A DNA stretch of 64,000 bases from Desmonostoc geniculatum HA4340-LM1 (lineage in GTDB: Bacteria > Cyanobacteriota > Cyanobacteriia > Cyanobacteriales > Nostocaceae), in NCBI GenBank assembly GCA_019359545.1, contig JAHHHB010000001.1, positions 62,001 through 126,000 on the forward strand, in the 5' to 3' direction. A program made the translations under genes and the position numbers. The notes beneath the pieces are model-generated. The model did not search any database and was not told the DNA's origin. It worked only from the letters and a program-made list of their open reading frames with translations. This document shows, in pieces, positions 26,640-35,045 of the stretch. The stretch's first letter is position 1, and each line of letters starts with the position of its first letter.

Positions 26640-28013
26640 CTAACTATTTGCTCCCAACTTAAAAGTTTTCGCTATCACTGCTAGACTTTCTTCAAAAAGT
26701 GACTCCCGACCCCAGCGTTGCACCTGCTGACTTAGCAATGCTTCCGCCTTTTGTTCCGAGAGCGAACTCACTTGTTGAAACAGACCTGCGGCTTGGGCAC
26801 CACCGTGTGTTTCCATCCGCATACAACCACCGGTTTCTGAGCAGATTACTGTACCGCAGTCTGCCTTGGGATTTGTGGAACTCAGGCGGATAGCAATCAA
26901 GTCACCAACAATTTCACCGATATCAGCAACTGGGACTCCAGCTAACTCAGCTTCTACTTGTCGCTGGTCTTGGGCAAGGAAGCGAATACGAGTGATGTCG
27001 TAATCTCCGCTTTCCTTTTGATAGGAAACTGGCTGCCATTGTAGACGACTTGCCAGCCAACCCAAAAATAGCAATGCTTGTGCTGGGTTGCCTTTTTCGT
27101 AATCAATTGTGACTCTATCAATTTCTTTGAGGGCGGCGCGACGGTGGGGTGGGTCGTAGGCTTCAGCTGTCAATTCCTGCCATGCTGAGAGACGGCGCCA
27201 GTTCAAATCAGCTAAGGGAACACCAGTTTCCACCAATTCTTCTAGGCGGAGTAAATCACTTTCTGGCTCGTTAAAGCGGCAAGAATCCACAATCACATTA
27301 TTGCAGACTGCTGCTAGGCGCTTGAATAAAGTGTTGTTGGGGTGTGGTGTTGCTTTCCACCAAAGAAATTTGGGTAAGCCACCAATCAACAATGCTGGAA
27401 TCATGCCACCTATGCGTTCCAAAGCGGCAGCGGTGCCACTGAGAGTTATGTATTCACAGCAGATGAGTGTGCTTGAGGATTGCTTTTGGATGGGGCAATA
27501 AGCAGAAACTTGAGCCTTAACGCCTTCATCTTCTCCCGCAATGGGAAACAGGGCAATAATCCGGCAGGGGTTACGGAGAGCGATTTCATCCGCTATCCTG
27601 GGGCTTGGGGCATTTAAGTTATAGGAAACAGAACCATTATCCCCGTTAAGTGAATTTCCCTGACGTTTGGTGAATTCTTCTCGCAATGTAGCGAGGGTTT
27701 CGGGTGTTGCAGTTCCGGTTTCTGACAGTCCGTATTTTATCTGTACTTGTCGCAAGGCAGCTTCCATCTGAGGCCCTAAAATCCCATCAAGTGGCCCGTT
27801 ATAAAATCCTAAACTCGCCAAAAGATATTGGGTTTCTTCTGGTTCGTAAACCACTAAAGTAAATGTCGTGGCGCGAGTAGCAGCAGGAAGTCCGCCATCT
27901 TCGCCGGTAATGCCGTAACTTTGCCAGATTTGATTCAGTTCCGCTTCTATTTCTGTAAGCGAAATATCCTTCGGAGCTTGAAGTGAAAAAATAGTAGGAG
28001 CTTGGGGAGCCAT
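26640..28013 (-). CDS. opcA: OpcA, glucose-6-phosphate dehydrogenase assembly/activator protein
   Basis: A 457-residue cyanobacterial OpcA, the redox-linked allosteric activator needed for full glucose-6-phosphate dehydrogenase activity. Residues about 55-110 are a peptidoglycan-binding-like fold (LASLGFYNGPLDGILGPQMEAALRQVQIKYG), usual in the cyanobacterial form. The rest matches OpcA (RNPCRIIALFP, GLPKFLWWKATP, NNVIVDSCRF). The frame opens at a TTG at 28019 two codons upstream; the ATG at 28013 is used. It is the last gene of the oxidative pentose phosphate operon, separated from zwf by a 254-base repeat-filled spacer. Confidence 0.92.
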   Translation of the reverse strand: MAPQAPTIFSLQAPKDISLTEIEAELNQIWQSYGITGEDGGLPAATRATTFTLVVYEPEETQYLLASLGFYNGPLDGILGPQMEAALRQVQIKYGLSETGTATPETLATLREEFTKRQGNSLNGDNGSVSYNLNAPSPRIADEIALRNPCRIIALFPIAGEDEGVKAQVSAYCPIQKQSSSTLICCEYITLSGTAAALERIGGMIPALLIGGLPKFLWWKATPHPNNTLFKRLAAVCNNVIVDSCRFNEPESDLLRLEELVETGVPLADLNWRRLSAWQELTAEAYDPPHRRAALKEIDRVTIDYEKGNPAQALLFLGWLASRLQWQPVSYQKESGDYDITRIRFLAQDQRQVEAELAGVPVADIGEIVGDLIAIRLSSTNPKADCGTVICSETGGCMRMETHGGAQAAGLFQQVSSLSEQKAEALLSQQVQRWGRESLFEESLAVIAKTFKLGANS

Positions 28014-28021
28014 AGTCAATT

Positions 28022-28265
28022 TTGGATTTTGGATTTTGGATTTTGGATAAGTTAGGAGTTAGGAGTTAGGAGTTAGGAATTATATAGTTAGGAGTTGGGA
28101 GTTGGGAGTTGGAAATTAGGAATTATTAGGAATTATATAGTTAGGAGTTAGGAGTCGGAAGTTAAAAGCTAACTCATAACTCATAACCCATAACCCATAA
28201 CTCATAACCCATAACTCATAACTCCTAACTCCTAACTCCTAACTCATAACTCATAACTCCTAACT
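28022..28265. repeat. Heptamer STRR arrays in the zwf-opcA spacer
   Basis: The spacer is almost wholly 7-mer repeats: TTTGGAT units, then GTTAGGA and GTTGGGA units, then the complementary orientation with ACTCATA, ACCCATA and ACTCCTA units. Because GTTAGGA and TCCTAAC arrays face each other, the transcript could fold into a long imperfect hairpin between the zwf and opcA messages. Confidence 0.85.
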
Positions 28266-28267
28266 TT

Positions 28268-29797
28268 TTACAGTCTGCGCCAGCGACGGCCATCCTGGTT
28301 AATTAATAATTCTGCTTCGGCTGGTTCCCAAGTACCGGCTTCGTATTCGGGAATAGTAGTTGGGTCTGTGGGTGCATCCCAAACTGAAAGGGCTGGAGTT
28401 ACTACTTGCCAAGCTGCTTCAACTTCGTCGGCGCGGGTGAATAATGTTTGGTCGCCCATCATACAATCAAGGAAAAGGCGATCGTAGGCATCAGAAGTTG
28501 CTTGGATGCCAAAGGAGCCATAACTAAAGTCCATGTCCACGGAACGAGTGCGGAATTCTGCTCCGGGCATTTTCACATCAAAGCGGAGGGAAATTCCTTC
28601 ATTCGGTTGAATCCGCATGGCCAAAATATTGGCGTTTGCCTGTTGGGCGGCAGATTGGAACATCCGAGACGGAACGTCGCGGAAGTGAATGGAAATTTCA
28701 CTGACTTTTTTGGGCATCCGCTTCCCGGTACGCAAGTAGAAAGGAACACCTTTCCAACGCCAGTTATCTACCAAAAACTTCATTCCCACGTAGGTGGGTG
28801 TAGTGGAATTGGGATCAACGCCTGGTTCTGTGCGATACCCTGGCACTGCTTGACCCTTCATCCAGCCAGCACTATATTGACCGCGCACTGCTGACCGTGA
28901 CAGATTGTGAACATCAGCTAGACGAGTAGCTTGGAGTACCTTCACTTTTTCTGTACGGATGCTGTCGGCATCCATAGCGTTGGGTGCTTCCATTGCTGTC
29001 AGGCAGTAAAGTTGCATCAAATGGTTTTGCAACATATCCCGTAGTGCGCCGGCGCTTTCATAGTAACCAGCTCGGTCTTCCACGCCCACGGTTTCTGCCA
29101 CGGTAATTTGCACGTGGTCAACAAATTGACGATTCCACAAGGGTTCAAAAATCGCGTTGGCGAAGCGAAACACCAGCAAATTCTGGACTGTTTCTTTACC
29201 CAAGTAGTGGTCGATACGATAGACTTGGTTTTCTTTACAAAATTTCTGTACCACTTGGTTGAGACTCTGGGCTGAAGCCAAGTCACGACCAAAGGGTTTT
29301 TCAATTACCAGACGATGTTTGTAGGCATCTTCTAGCATCCCGGCAGTTCCTAGCTGCCTAATTGCTTCGGGAAAGAATGCCGGAGCAACGGAGAGGTAAA
29401 ACATCCGATTGCCCCGCGTGCCCCGCTTTTCGTCTAATTCAGTTAATAAGTTTTTCAGTTTTTGGTAGCTTTCCGGCTTGTCGATATCCCCAGGACAGTA
29501 GAACAAACCTTGAGAAAAGTCTTGCCAGAGTTCACCCAAATCGACATCGGGATGTGCCTCTTCCATGCCTTTCTGCATCTGTTCGCGGAAGTATTCGTGC
29601 GTCCACTCTCGACGTGCTACGCCGACGATGGTAGTTTCAGGTGGAATACGCCGTTCTCGCCGCAATTTGTAAAGTGCTGGTACTAGTTTGCGCCAGGTAA
29701 GGTCACCGGAAGCGCCAAAGATAACTATAATTTGGGGTTCGGGCATCCCTTGTTGTTGCAGACCAACGCGCAAGGGATTTTCTAGCAGACTGACCAT
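28268..29797 (-). CDS. zwf: Glucose-6-phosphate 1-dehydrogenase
   Basis: A 509-residue G6PDH, the first enzyme of the oxidative pentose phosphate pathway and the main NADPH source in the dark and in heterocysts. It has the coenzyme motif [20 protein letters not shown] near residue 25, the substrate site RIDHYLGKE, and conserved IEKPFGRDL and FLRTGKRM-like ([12 protein letters not shown]) segments. Length is normal for cyanobacteria. It lies between tal and opcA as in Nostoc. The flanking spacers are both heptamer arrays. Confidence 0.96.
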   Translation of the reverse strand: MVSLLENPLRVGLQQQGMPEPQIIVIFGASGDLTWRKLVPALYKLRRERRIPPETTIVGVARREWTHEYFREQMQKGMEEAHPDVDLGELWQDFSQGLFYCPGDIDKPESYQKLKNLLTELDEKRGTRGNRMFYLSVAPAFFPEAIRQLGTAGMLEDAYKHRLVIEKPFGRDLASAQSLNQVVQKFCKENQVYRIDHYLGKETVQNLLVFRFANAIFEPLWNRQFVDHVQITVAETVGVEDRAGYYESAGALRDMLQNHLMQLYCLTAMEAPNAMDADSIRTEKVKVLQATRLADVHNLSRSAVRGQYSAGWMKGQAVPGYRTEPGVDPNSTTPTYVGMKFLVDNWRWKGVPFYLRTGKRMPKKVSEISIHFRDVPSRMFQSAAQQANANILAMRIQPNEGISLRFDVKMPGAEFRTRSVDMDFSYGSFGIQATSDAYDRLFLDCMMGDQTLFTRADEVEAAWQVVTPALSVWDAPTDPTTIPEYEAGTWEPAEAELLINQDGRRWRRL

Positions 29798-29843
29798 AGG
29801 AATTTGGGATTTTAGATTTTGGATTTTGGATTGGGGATGGGGA

Positions 29844-29906
29844 GTTTGGAGTTTGGAGTTTGGAGTTTGGAGTTTGGAGTTTGGAGTTTGGAGTTTGGAG
29901 TTTGGA
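29844..29906. repeat. Nine perfect GTTTGGA heptamers
   Basis: Nine uninterrupted copies of GTTTGGA fill most of the tal-zwf spacer. TTTGGAT units (29808-29833) lie on one side and CATCTCC units (about 29919-29943) on the other. The exact repetition suggests active copy-number change. Confidence 0.9.
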
Positions 29907-29948
29907 GTTATTCTCCCTCATCTCCCCATCTCCCCATCTCCCCACCCC

Positions 29949-31094
29949 TTACACTGGCGACAATACCTTGATTTTTTCTTCTAAAGAGTTCATCAAGGAC
30001 TGGAAGGGCTGGATGAACTTGTCAATACCTTCAACTAACAGTTCATCCATGACGACATCGAGATCGATGTTAATATCGGGATCTTTGAGGTTTTCGATCA
30101 GCTTGTAAGCTTCATCTACGCTTGTTTCTAAGCGATCGCCTACGTTACAATGATCGGCACAAGCTTTGATGGTGGCTGGTGGCAGGGTGTTGACGGTATC
30201 TGGCCCAATCAACTCATCGACATACATCACGTCGCTGTAGCTGGGGTTTTTGGTGCTGGTGCTAGCCCACAGTAGCCGCTGTACTTTCGCTCCTTTTGCT
30301 GCTAGGGCTTGCCAACGATCGCTTTCTATGATTTTCTTGTATTCTTGGTAGGCAATCTTAGCGTTTGCGATCGCTACTTTTCCTTTCACAGCTCTCAGCT
30401 TCGCTTCCACGGCAATATCATCAACACCTTTTTTCAACTTAGCATCTATTTTGGCGTCAATGTTGTTATCAATCCGACTGAGGAAGAAACTAGCAACTGA
30501 AGCTATTTTGCTGATGTCTTCACCTCCACTTGCCCGTTTTTCTAAACCCCGAATATACGCCCAGGCTGTGTTGACGTAGCTTTCTACAGAAAACAGCAAT
30601 GTGATATTAACATTCATGCCTTCGGCAATTACCTGTTCTACTGCTGGCAAACCAGCCTCAGTACCGGGAATTTTAATCATCAAATTTTCCCGGCCAATTT
30701 CTTGGAAATAGCGTCTGGCTTCGGCTATGGTTGCTTGGGTATCATGGGCAATGGTGGGTGGTACTTCGATGCTTACATAACCATCAAGGCGATTCGAGGC
30801 TTCGTAAACAGGGCGTAAAATATCACACGCACTCCGAATATCTGCAAAAATCAGCGATTCGTAAATTTTGTATGTTGGTAGGCTAGCCCGGACTCCAGCT
30901 TCTATATCGGCATCATAAATGACATTGCCAGCGATGGCTTTTTCAAAAATCGCTGGATTGGAAGTTATGCCAGAAATTCCTTGATTTTCAACCAAGTCTC
31001 GGAGTTCGCCTGATTGAATAATGTCACGGCTCAAATTATCCATCCAGATACTTTGACCGTATTGCTTAATTTCTAGTAGATGATTGGTTGCCAT
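29949..31094 (-). CDS. tal: Transaldolase
   Basis: A 381-residue transaldolase moving a dihydroxyacetone unit between sugar phosphates in the pentose phosphate pathway. Recognisable segments include SIWMDNLSRDII, GITSNPAIFEKAI, VSIEVPP, MIKIPGTEAGLPA, NVNITLLFSVE, and the Schiff-base region QRLLWASTSTKNP with the active lysine. The form is the longer cyanobacterial/actinobacterial type. It lies between fbp (264 bases upstream) and zwf. Confidence 0.95.
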   Translation of the reverse strand: MATNHLLEIKQYGQSIWMDNLSRDIIQSGELRDLVENQGISGITSNPAIFEKAIAGNVIYDADIEAGVRASLPTYKIYESLIFADIRSACDILRPVYEASNRLDGYVSIEVPPTIAHDTQATIAEARRYFQEIGRENLMIKIPGTEAGLPAVEQVIAEGMNVNITLLFSVESYVNTAWAYIRGLEKRASGGEDISKIASVASFFLSRIDNNIDAKIDAKLKKGVDDIAVEAKLRAVKGKVAIANAKIAYQEYKKIIESDRWQALAAKGAKVQRLLWASTSTKNPSYSDVMYVDELIGPDTVNTLPPATIKACADHCNVGDRLETSVDEAYKLIENLKDPDINIDLDVVMDELLVEGIDKFIQPFQSLMNSLEEKIKVLSPV

Positions 31095-31358
31095 AACCTA
31101 GTTTTTCCACTCCTGTATGATGTTTCTTAGTGAAGTTGGCATCCATCAAATTTTCAAACAGCTATTGATTATTAAGTGTTGATATTTGATGGTGACTTTT
31201 GAATTGTGCCGCTGCCAATCACTTATCGCATCGACCAGCTGAGATAATCCTTAATTTATTTTCAAGAACTGCTATTATGCATTCCTAATCCTAAATCACC
31301 ATGATTAACCTTTAATTAATGAAATCTAAATCCATCCTTGACAATTTTTCATCCTCAT

Positions 31359-32408
31359 CTAATGACCGTTTTGAATAAAAGACTCCACTTTGGCGACATC
31401 TTCTTTACTACCAATAATTAAAGGTGTGCGCTGATGCAGTTTTTTCGGCACTACATCCAAAATCTCTAGTAATCCTGTAGTTGCACGCCCGCCTGCTTGT
31501 TCAATCAAAAAGGCTAGAGGAGCGGTTTCATAAAGCAAACGCAATTTCCCTTCTGGTTTTTGAATTGTCCCTGGGTAGAGAAATACACCGCCTTGAACTA
31601 AAATTCTATGGATGTCGCTCACCATTGCCCCGCTATATCGAGCGGTATAGCCTTCTGTGCGGTGGACGTAACGGATATATTCTCGAATTGATTCTTCCCA
31701 TTGCCAGAAGTTACCCTCGTTGACGCTGTAAATAGAACCGTGGTTGGGAATGCGGATATTTTCTTCTGTCAGGATAAATTCGCCTAAGCTGGGGTCGAGG
31801 ACAAAGGAATGAACCCCCCTACCTATACTATAAACCAGCATTGTGCTAGGTCCATATAGGATGTATCCGGCAGCAATTTGCTTACGTCCGTTGGTGAGGA
31901 GGTCAGCTGCTTGGCGATCGCTATCATTGCCTTCTTGTTGGCGAATGGCGAAAATGGAACCTAAGCTGAGATTGTTATCGGTGTTGGATGAGCCATCAAT
32001 TGGGTCATACAGCAAGGTATAGCGGCCAATGGGGCAATTTTCGGGAATGTAGTAGGGATTGTCCATTTCCTCAGAAGCCAAGCGACAAACTAAGCCGCTT
32101 TGCTTAAATACTGAGATAAAGACATCGTTGGCATAAACGTCCATCTTTTTGACGGATTCACCTTGGACATTCACTTCGCCAGTAAATCCGAGAACGCCTT
32201 CCATTAAACCAGCCCGACTCATGCGACGAGCAATCAGTTTGCCAGCCAGGGCGATGCGATTCATCAGCGCACTCAAATCTTGTGCATCTGCGGAAAAACT
32301 TTGAAGTTGCTGTAAAACGTGACGCGAAAGTGTTGTACAATCACGATCTAAGGCTTTGTCTGTAGCGTCGTTGAAAGACTTGTCTAAAGATTCTGGCGCT
32401 TGAGTCAT
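31359..32408 (-). CDS. fbp: Class I fructose-1,6-bisphosphatase
   Basis: A 349-residue class I FBPase that returns fructose-6-phosphate to glucose-6-phosphate, so recycling carbon through the oxidative pentose phosphate cycle. Metal-binding motifs are ASEEMD and [22 protein letters not shown] and [19 protein letters not shown] are typical of the C-terminal half. A GTG at 32429 would add seven residues. The ATG at 32408 ([12 protein letters not shown]) matches the usual cyanobacterial N-terminus and is preferred. First gene of the fbp-tal-zwf-opcA operon, so the promoter should lie within 32409-32700. Confidence 0.93.
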   Translation of the reverse strand: MTQAPESLDKSFNDATDKALDRDCTTLSRHVLQQLQSFSADAQDLSALMNRIALAGKLIARRMSRAGLMEGVLGFTGEVNVQGESVKKMDVYANDVFISVFKQSGLVCRLASEEMDNPYYIPENCPIGRYTLLYDPIDGSSNTDNNLSLGSIFAIRQQEGNDSDRQAADLLTNGRKQIAAGYILYGPSTMLVYSIGRGVHSFVLDPSLGEFILTEENIRIPNHGSIYSVNEGNFWQWEESIREYIRYVHRTEGYTARYSGAMVSDIHRILVQGGVFLYPGTIQKPEGKLRLLYETAPLAFLIEQAGGRATTGLLEILDVVPKKLHQRTPLIIGSKEDVAKVESFIQNGH

Positions 32409-32429
32409 TTTTGTGTTCTCCGTAGCCAC

Positions 32430-32905
32430 TAGCTGTTAGTTGGGTCATATGTCGCAACTTTATGGTCGCTGCTTCTATCTTAGAAAGGTAATTTGAGAAG
32501 TTAGATGCGACTTTAGATAAACTAAAGAAATGAAGCTTCCCTGACTCTGGTGGCTAGAGTTGAGGTGTTGGGGAGAGCGATCGCAACCTGAATTTGAGAG
32601 ATTATTCTGCGATCGCTAAAGTCTGCAACTTTTTTTTGTAAAAACTATGGTAGAATACTGATTTTTATGTGATTAGCACAGGTGTAGCGTACATTCTTCA
32701 TACAGATGAAAAAGTAGCACCATTTACATCTTGAGTCATAGCTGAGAAGTTAAACAACTTTAGGACTTACGCAAAAGTACACGCTGTAAAGGCAATTCAT
32801 GAATTGCCCCTACGTGAAAATAAGGGTTTCGGCTATTGTTTGCGTAAGTCCTGAACTTGTGCAGGCACAACTTTGAGTATCCACACCACCTAATTTTTCA
32901 GCTTT
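32430..32905. other. Upstream region of the fbp operon with a MITE-like repeat
   Basis: A 476-base spacer. Its lower part must hold the fbp promoter; two HIP1-like sites are at about 32578 and 32611. Its upper part holds the small inverted-repeat element at 32762-32852. No open frame is convincing. Confidence 0.5.
32762..32852. mobile_element. 91-bp MITE-like element with AGGACTTACGCAAA ends
   Basis: Perfect 14-bp terminal inverted repeats AGGACTTACGCAAA (32762-32775) and TTTGCGTAAGTCCT (32839-32852) bound the element, with an internal palindrome GGCAATTCATGAATTGCC (32791-32808). No coding capacity. AGGACTTACGCA ends are a common cyanobacterial repeat family. Confidence 0.75.
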
Positions 32906-33829
32906 TTACCTCGCCCATTGCTGCAAGATATAAGCATAAAAAGCATCTTTATCTACTTTATCCATTGCATAAATCTTACGACCACCAGACACAACTTTAG
33001 TGCGTCCCTGACTGACACCAGTGGTAATAATTTCTGTTTCCCATTCGCGCAGTTGATAAAATTCTGGATGTCCTAAATAAGCAGTTGCTAAAACATCCCA
33101 AAAATAATAATCTTGGGGGATAACTAGTGCATAACATTGTCCTGCTAAATCCGAGATTGGATAATGGCGTTGTCGCCCCATTTTTTGCACTAATTCTGAT
33201 GTGACTGGGACATTATTTGTCAAGTCCAAAGGACACATAATAATTTCAATTTGGGTTTCCCAAACTCGCGCTGCTGAAATTGGGTCCCAATAAACATTCC
33301 ATTCAGCAGAACCATCTTGTCCTGGTTCTAAACTTTTTTCTACATTACCAGGAACATTTAAAGCACCTCCCATCCAAACAATTTTGTGAATCTTGGCTTC
33401 AATTTCTGGTGCTTTCTCCAAAGCTGCTGCAACCGTTGTCAACGGGCCAGTTACCATCAAGGTTACGGGATTTAATGCTTCACGTAACACCTGAATCATA
33501 AAATCTTGACCTGTTTCGACAACTAAAGGCGTAGTGATGGTTTCGCTTTGGTTGAGAATGGGTAAATGGTCAACGATAAATGAATCCCGACGATAGAGAT
33601 TAGGAAATGGATTTATACCACGCACAGTACTTTCTGCAACCGGAATATGAGAAAATCCCATCAAATCAAGAATTTTACGTGTGGCGCTAACAGCTGGTTG
33701 GATATAACAATCGGCTGGCGTGACAACAACACCGAGAAGTTCGATACGATCCATTGTCAACAGCAGCATAGTTGCTAAATAATCATCTACACCGCCATCA
33801 TGATCCATTAATACGAGTTGTTTTGACAT
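32906..33829 (-). CDS. Nucleoside hydrolase (IU-NH family)
   Basis: A 307-residue nucleoside hydrolase that splits nucleosides into base and ribose. The calcium-binding N-terminal cluster appears as DHDGGVDD (9-16; family DxDxGxDD). LMVTGPLTTVAAALEKAP and KIVWMGGAL follow, and EWNVYWDPISAARVW is the substrate Asn/Asp region. Start codons of this gene and of the divergent cytosine-deaminase-like gene are only 19 bases apart. The pairing suggests salvage of cytosine or uracil from nucleosides. Confidence 0.9.
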   Translation of the reverse strand: MSKQLVLMDHDGGVDDYLATMLLLTMDRIELLGVVVTPADCYIQPAVSATRKILDLMGFSHIPVAESTVRGINPFPNLYRRDSFIVDHLPILNQSETITTPLVVETGQDFMIQVLREALNPVTLMVTGPLTTVAAALEKAPEIEAKIHKIVWMGGALNVPGNVEKSLEPGQDGSAEWNVYWDPISAARVWETQIEIIMCPLDLTNNVPVTSELVQKMGRQRHYPISDLAGQCYALVIPQDYYFWDVLATAYLGHPEFYQLREWETEIITTGVSQGRTKVVSGGRKIYAMDKVDKDAFYAYILQQWAR

Positions 33830-33848
33830 ATTTTAGGAGAATAAAAAA

Positions 33849-34280
33849 ATGGATGAATTTATGCAGGTTGCAATTCAAGAAGCAAAACAAGGCAGACAAG
33901 AAGGTGGAATTCCTATTGGTTCGGTTCTCGTCAAGGATGGCAAAATTCTCGGCAGAGGACACAATAAACGCGTACAAGATGGCGATCCTGTTACCCACGC
34001 CGAAATTGATTGTCTTCGCAATGCTGGCAGAGTTGGCAGCTATAGAGGTACAACACTATATTCAACCTTAATGCCCTGCTATTTATGCGCTGGGGCAGTG
34101 GTGCAATTTGGTATTAAAAAAGTTATTGCCGGAGAATCCAGAACTTTTCCTGGTGCTAAAGATTTTATGATATCTCACGGTGTGGAAGTAATCGATCTCA
34201 ATCTTGAGGAATGCGAACAAATAATGAGTGAGTTTATTGAAACTAACCCTGAACTTTGGAACGAAGATATCGGTAAGTGA
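33849..34280 (+). CDS. Cytosine deaminase-like protein (yeast FCY1 type)
   Basis: A 143-residue zinc deaminase. The Zn ligands and catalytic Glu are in THAEIDC (His-Ala-Glu) and MPCYLCAGA (Cys-x2-Cys). The whole protein tracks yeast cytosine deaminase rather than TadA: GGIPIGSVLVKDGKILGRGH, GRVGSYRGTTLYSTLMPC, and a C-terminus ending PELWNEDIG like yeast's DWFEDIGE. It probably converts cytosine to uracil and would complement the divergent nucleoside hydrolase. Ribosome site AGGAG is at 33834-33838, inside the 19-base gap, so its promoter must lie in the hydrolase gene. Confidence 0.85.
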   Translation: MDEFMQVAIQEAKQGRQEGGIPIGSVLVKDGKILGRGHNKRVQDGDPVTHAEIDCLRNAGRVGSYRGTTLYSTLMPCYLCAGAVVQFGIKKVIAGESRTFPGAKDFMISHGVEVIDLNLEECEQIMSEFIETNPELWNEDIGK

Positions 34281-34683
34281 AGTCCATTTTTGGATTTTAG
34301 ATTTTAGATTTTAGATTTTGGATTGAGAATAGCTTAAATTGTAGGGTGCTTTAAAGCAGCGCTTAACGCACCTGTAAATATGGTGTGTTACGGCTAAATT
34401 AGACTTTCTCAAACGCTCAAATTCCTATACAGCCGTAACACACCCTACCTTTTGATTTACTTTATAAATGGTCTTTGTAGTTTTAATCGTGGTAAACAAG
34501 CTTTTATATTTACTTGTTCAAAAATAGGAAATATTTGTTTCTGTAGTATTTTTTTGTTTGAGGTTGGAAGTCTATTTAAAACAGATAAACTTTGACTATA
34601 AAAAAGCTGATATTTAGAGCAATCATTTAAATATACATGAGCGATCGCCAGACTCAATAGCGCAGTATATTCACCGATTTAAC
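34281..34683. other. Spacer with repeats, one doubtful short frame
   Basis: It contains TTTTAGA heptamers (34291-34322) and an inverted repeat GGTGTGTTACGGCT (34382-34395) / AGCCGTAACACACC (34431-34444). A minus-strand frame at 34457-34657 (66 codons) has no family resemblance and is not called. Confidence 0.5.
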
Positions 34684-34905
34684 TTATTCATCGGCTACGT
34701 AGAGGAGAAACCACCACAACTCTAGCCCGATTAAGGCTAAACCAGCGATCGCCACACCAACTTTCAAGCCCAAAGGTTGCTCTATATAGTGAAATTGGCT
34801 GTTTTGCTCTGAATGGACTGGCATTTCTGCTAAGGCTACGGCTGATGTTCCAGCCAGAAAGATTAAACTAGCCAAACTTCCCCAAAGCATTTTTTTGCTG
34901 AACAT
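34684..34905 (-). CDS. Small membrane protein, apparently truncated cupredoxin anchor
   Basis: A 73-residue protein with a signal/anchor (SLASLIFLAGTSAVALA) and a second helix in EQPLGLKVGVAIAGLALIGL followed by ELWWFLL. This pattern matches, from memory, the N-terminal membrane part of cyanobacterial cupredoxin-domain proteins (COG4633), in which a copper-binding cupredoxin follows the WWFL segment. Here a stop follows ten bases after the helix, and no cupredoxin motif is found downstream in any minus frame. It lies just downstream of copA on the same strand. Either a degraded copper protein or a small stand-alone relative. Confidence 0.5.
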   Translation of the reverse strand: MFSKKMLWGSLASLIFLAGTSAVALAEMPVHSEQNSQFHYIEQPLGLKVGVAIAGLALIGLELWWFLLYVADE

Positions 34906-34915
34906 TTGCTAATAC

Positions 34916-35045
34916 CAAGTAAAAGGGACTGGGGACTGGGGACTGGGGATTGGGTAATCATGTGAAAAATTATGTCCGGGATTTTGGATCGCATAAACCC
35001 AGATTCACCAAGGCTATTCCCAATCCAAAATCTAAAATCTAAAAT
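34916..35045. repeat. Heptamer repeats between copA and the small membrane gene
   Basis: GGGGACT units (about 34925-34955) and, further on, TCTAAAA/TCCAAAA units (about 35020-35050). The second block runs into the copA stop, so the last residues of CopA (SILDFRF) are encoded by repeat sequence. Confidence 0.7.

Noticed and set aside
28022-28265. Possible CRISPR array
   Set aside because: The repeats are contiguous 7-mers without spacers and no cas genes are present; these are STRR sequences.
28448-28894. 148-codon plus-strand frame opposite zwf
   Set aside because: It lies wholly antisense to the well-supported zwf gene, has no family resemblance and no ribosome site; a coding shadow.
34457-34657. 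66-codon minus-strand frame between the deaminase and small membrane gene
   Set aside because: No recognisable motif, AT-rich spacer location and no start context; not enough to call a gene.
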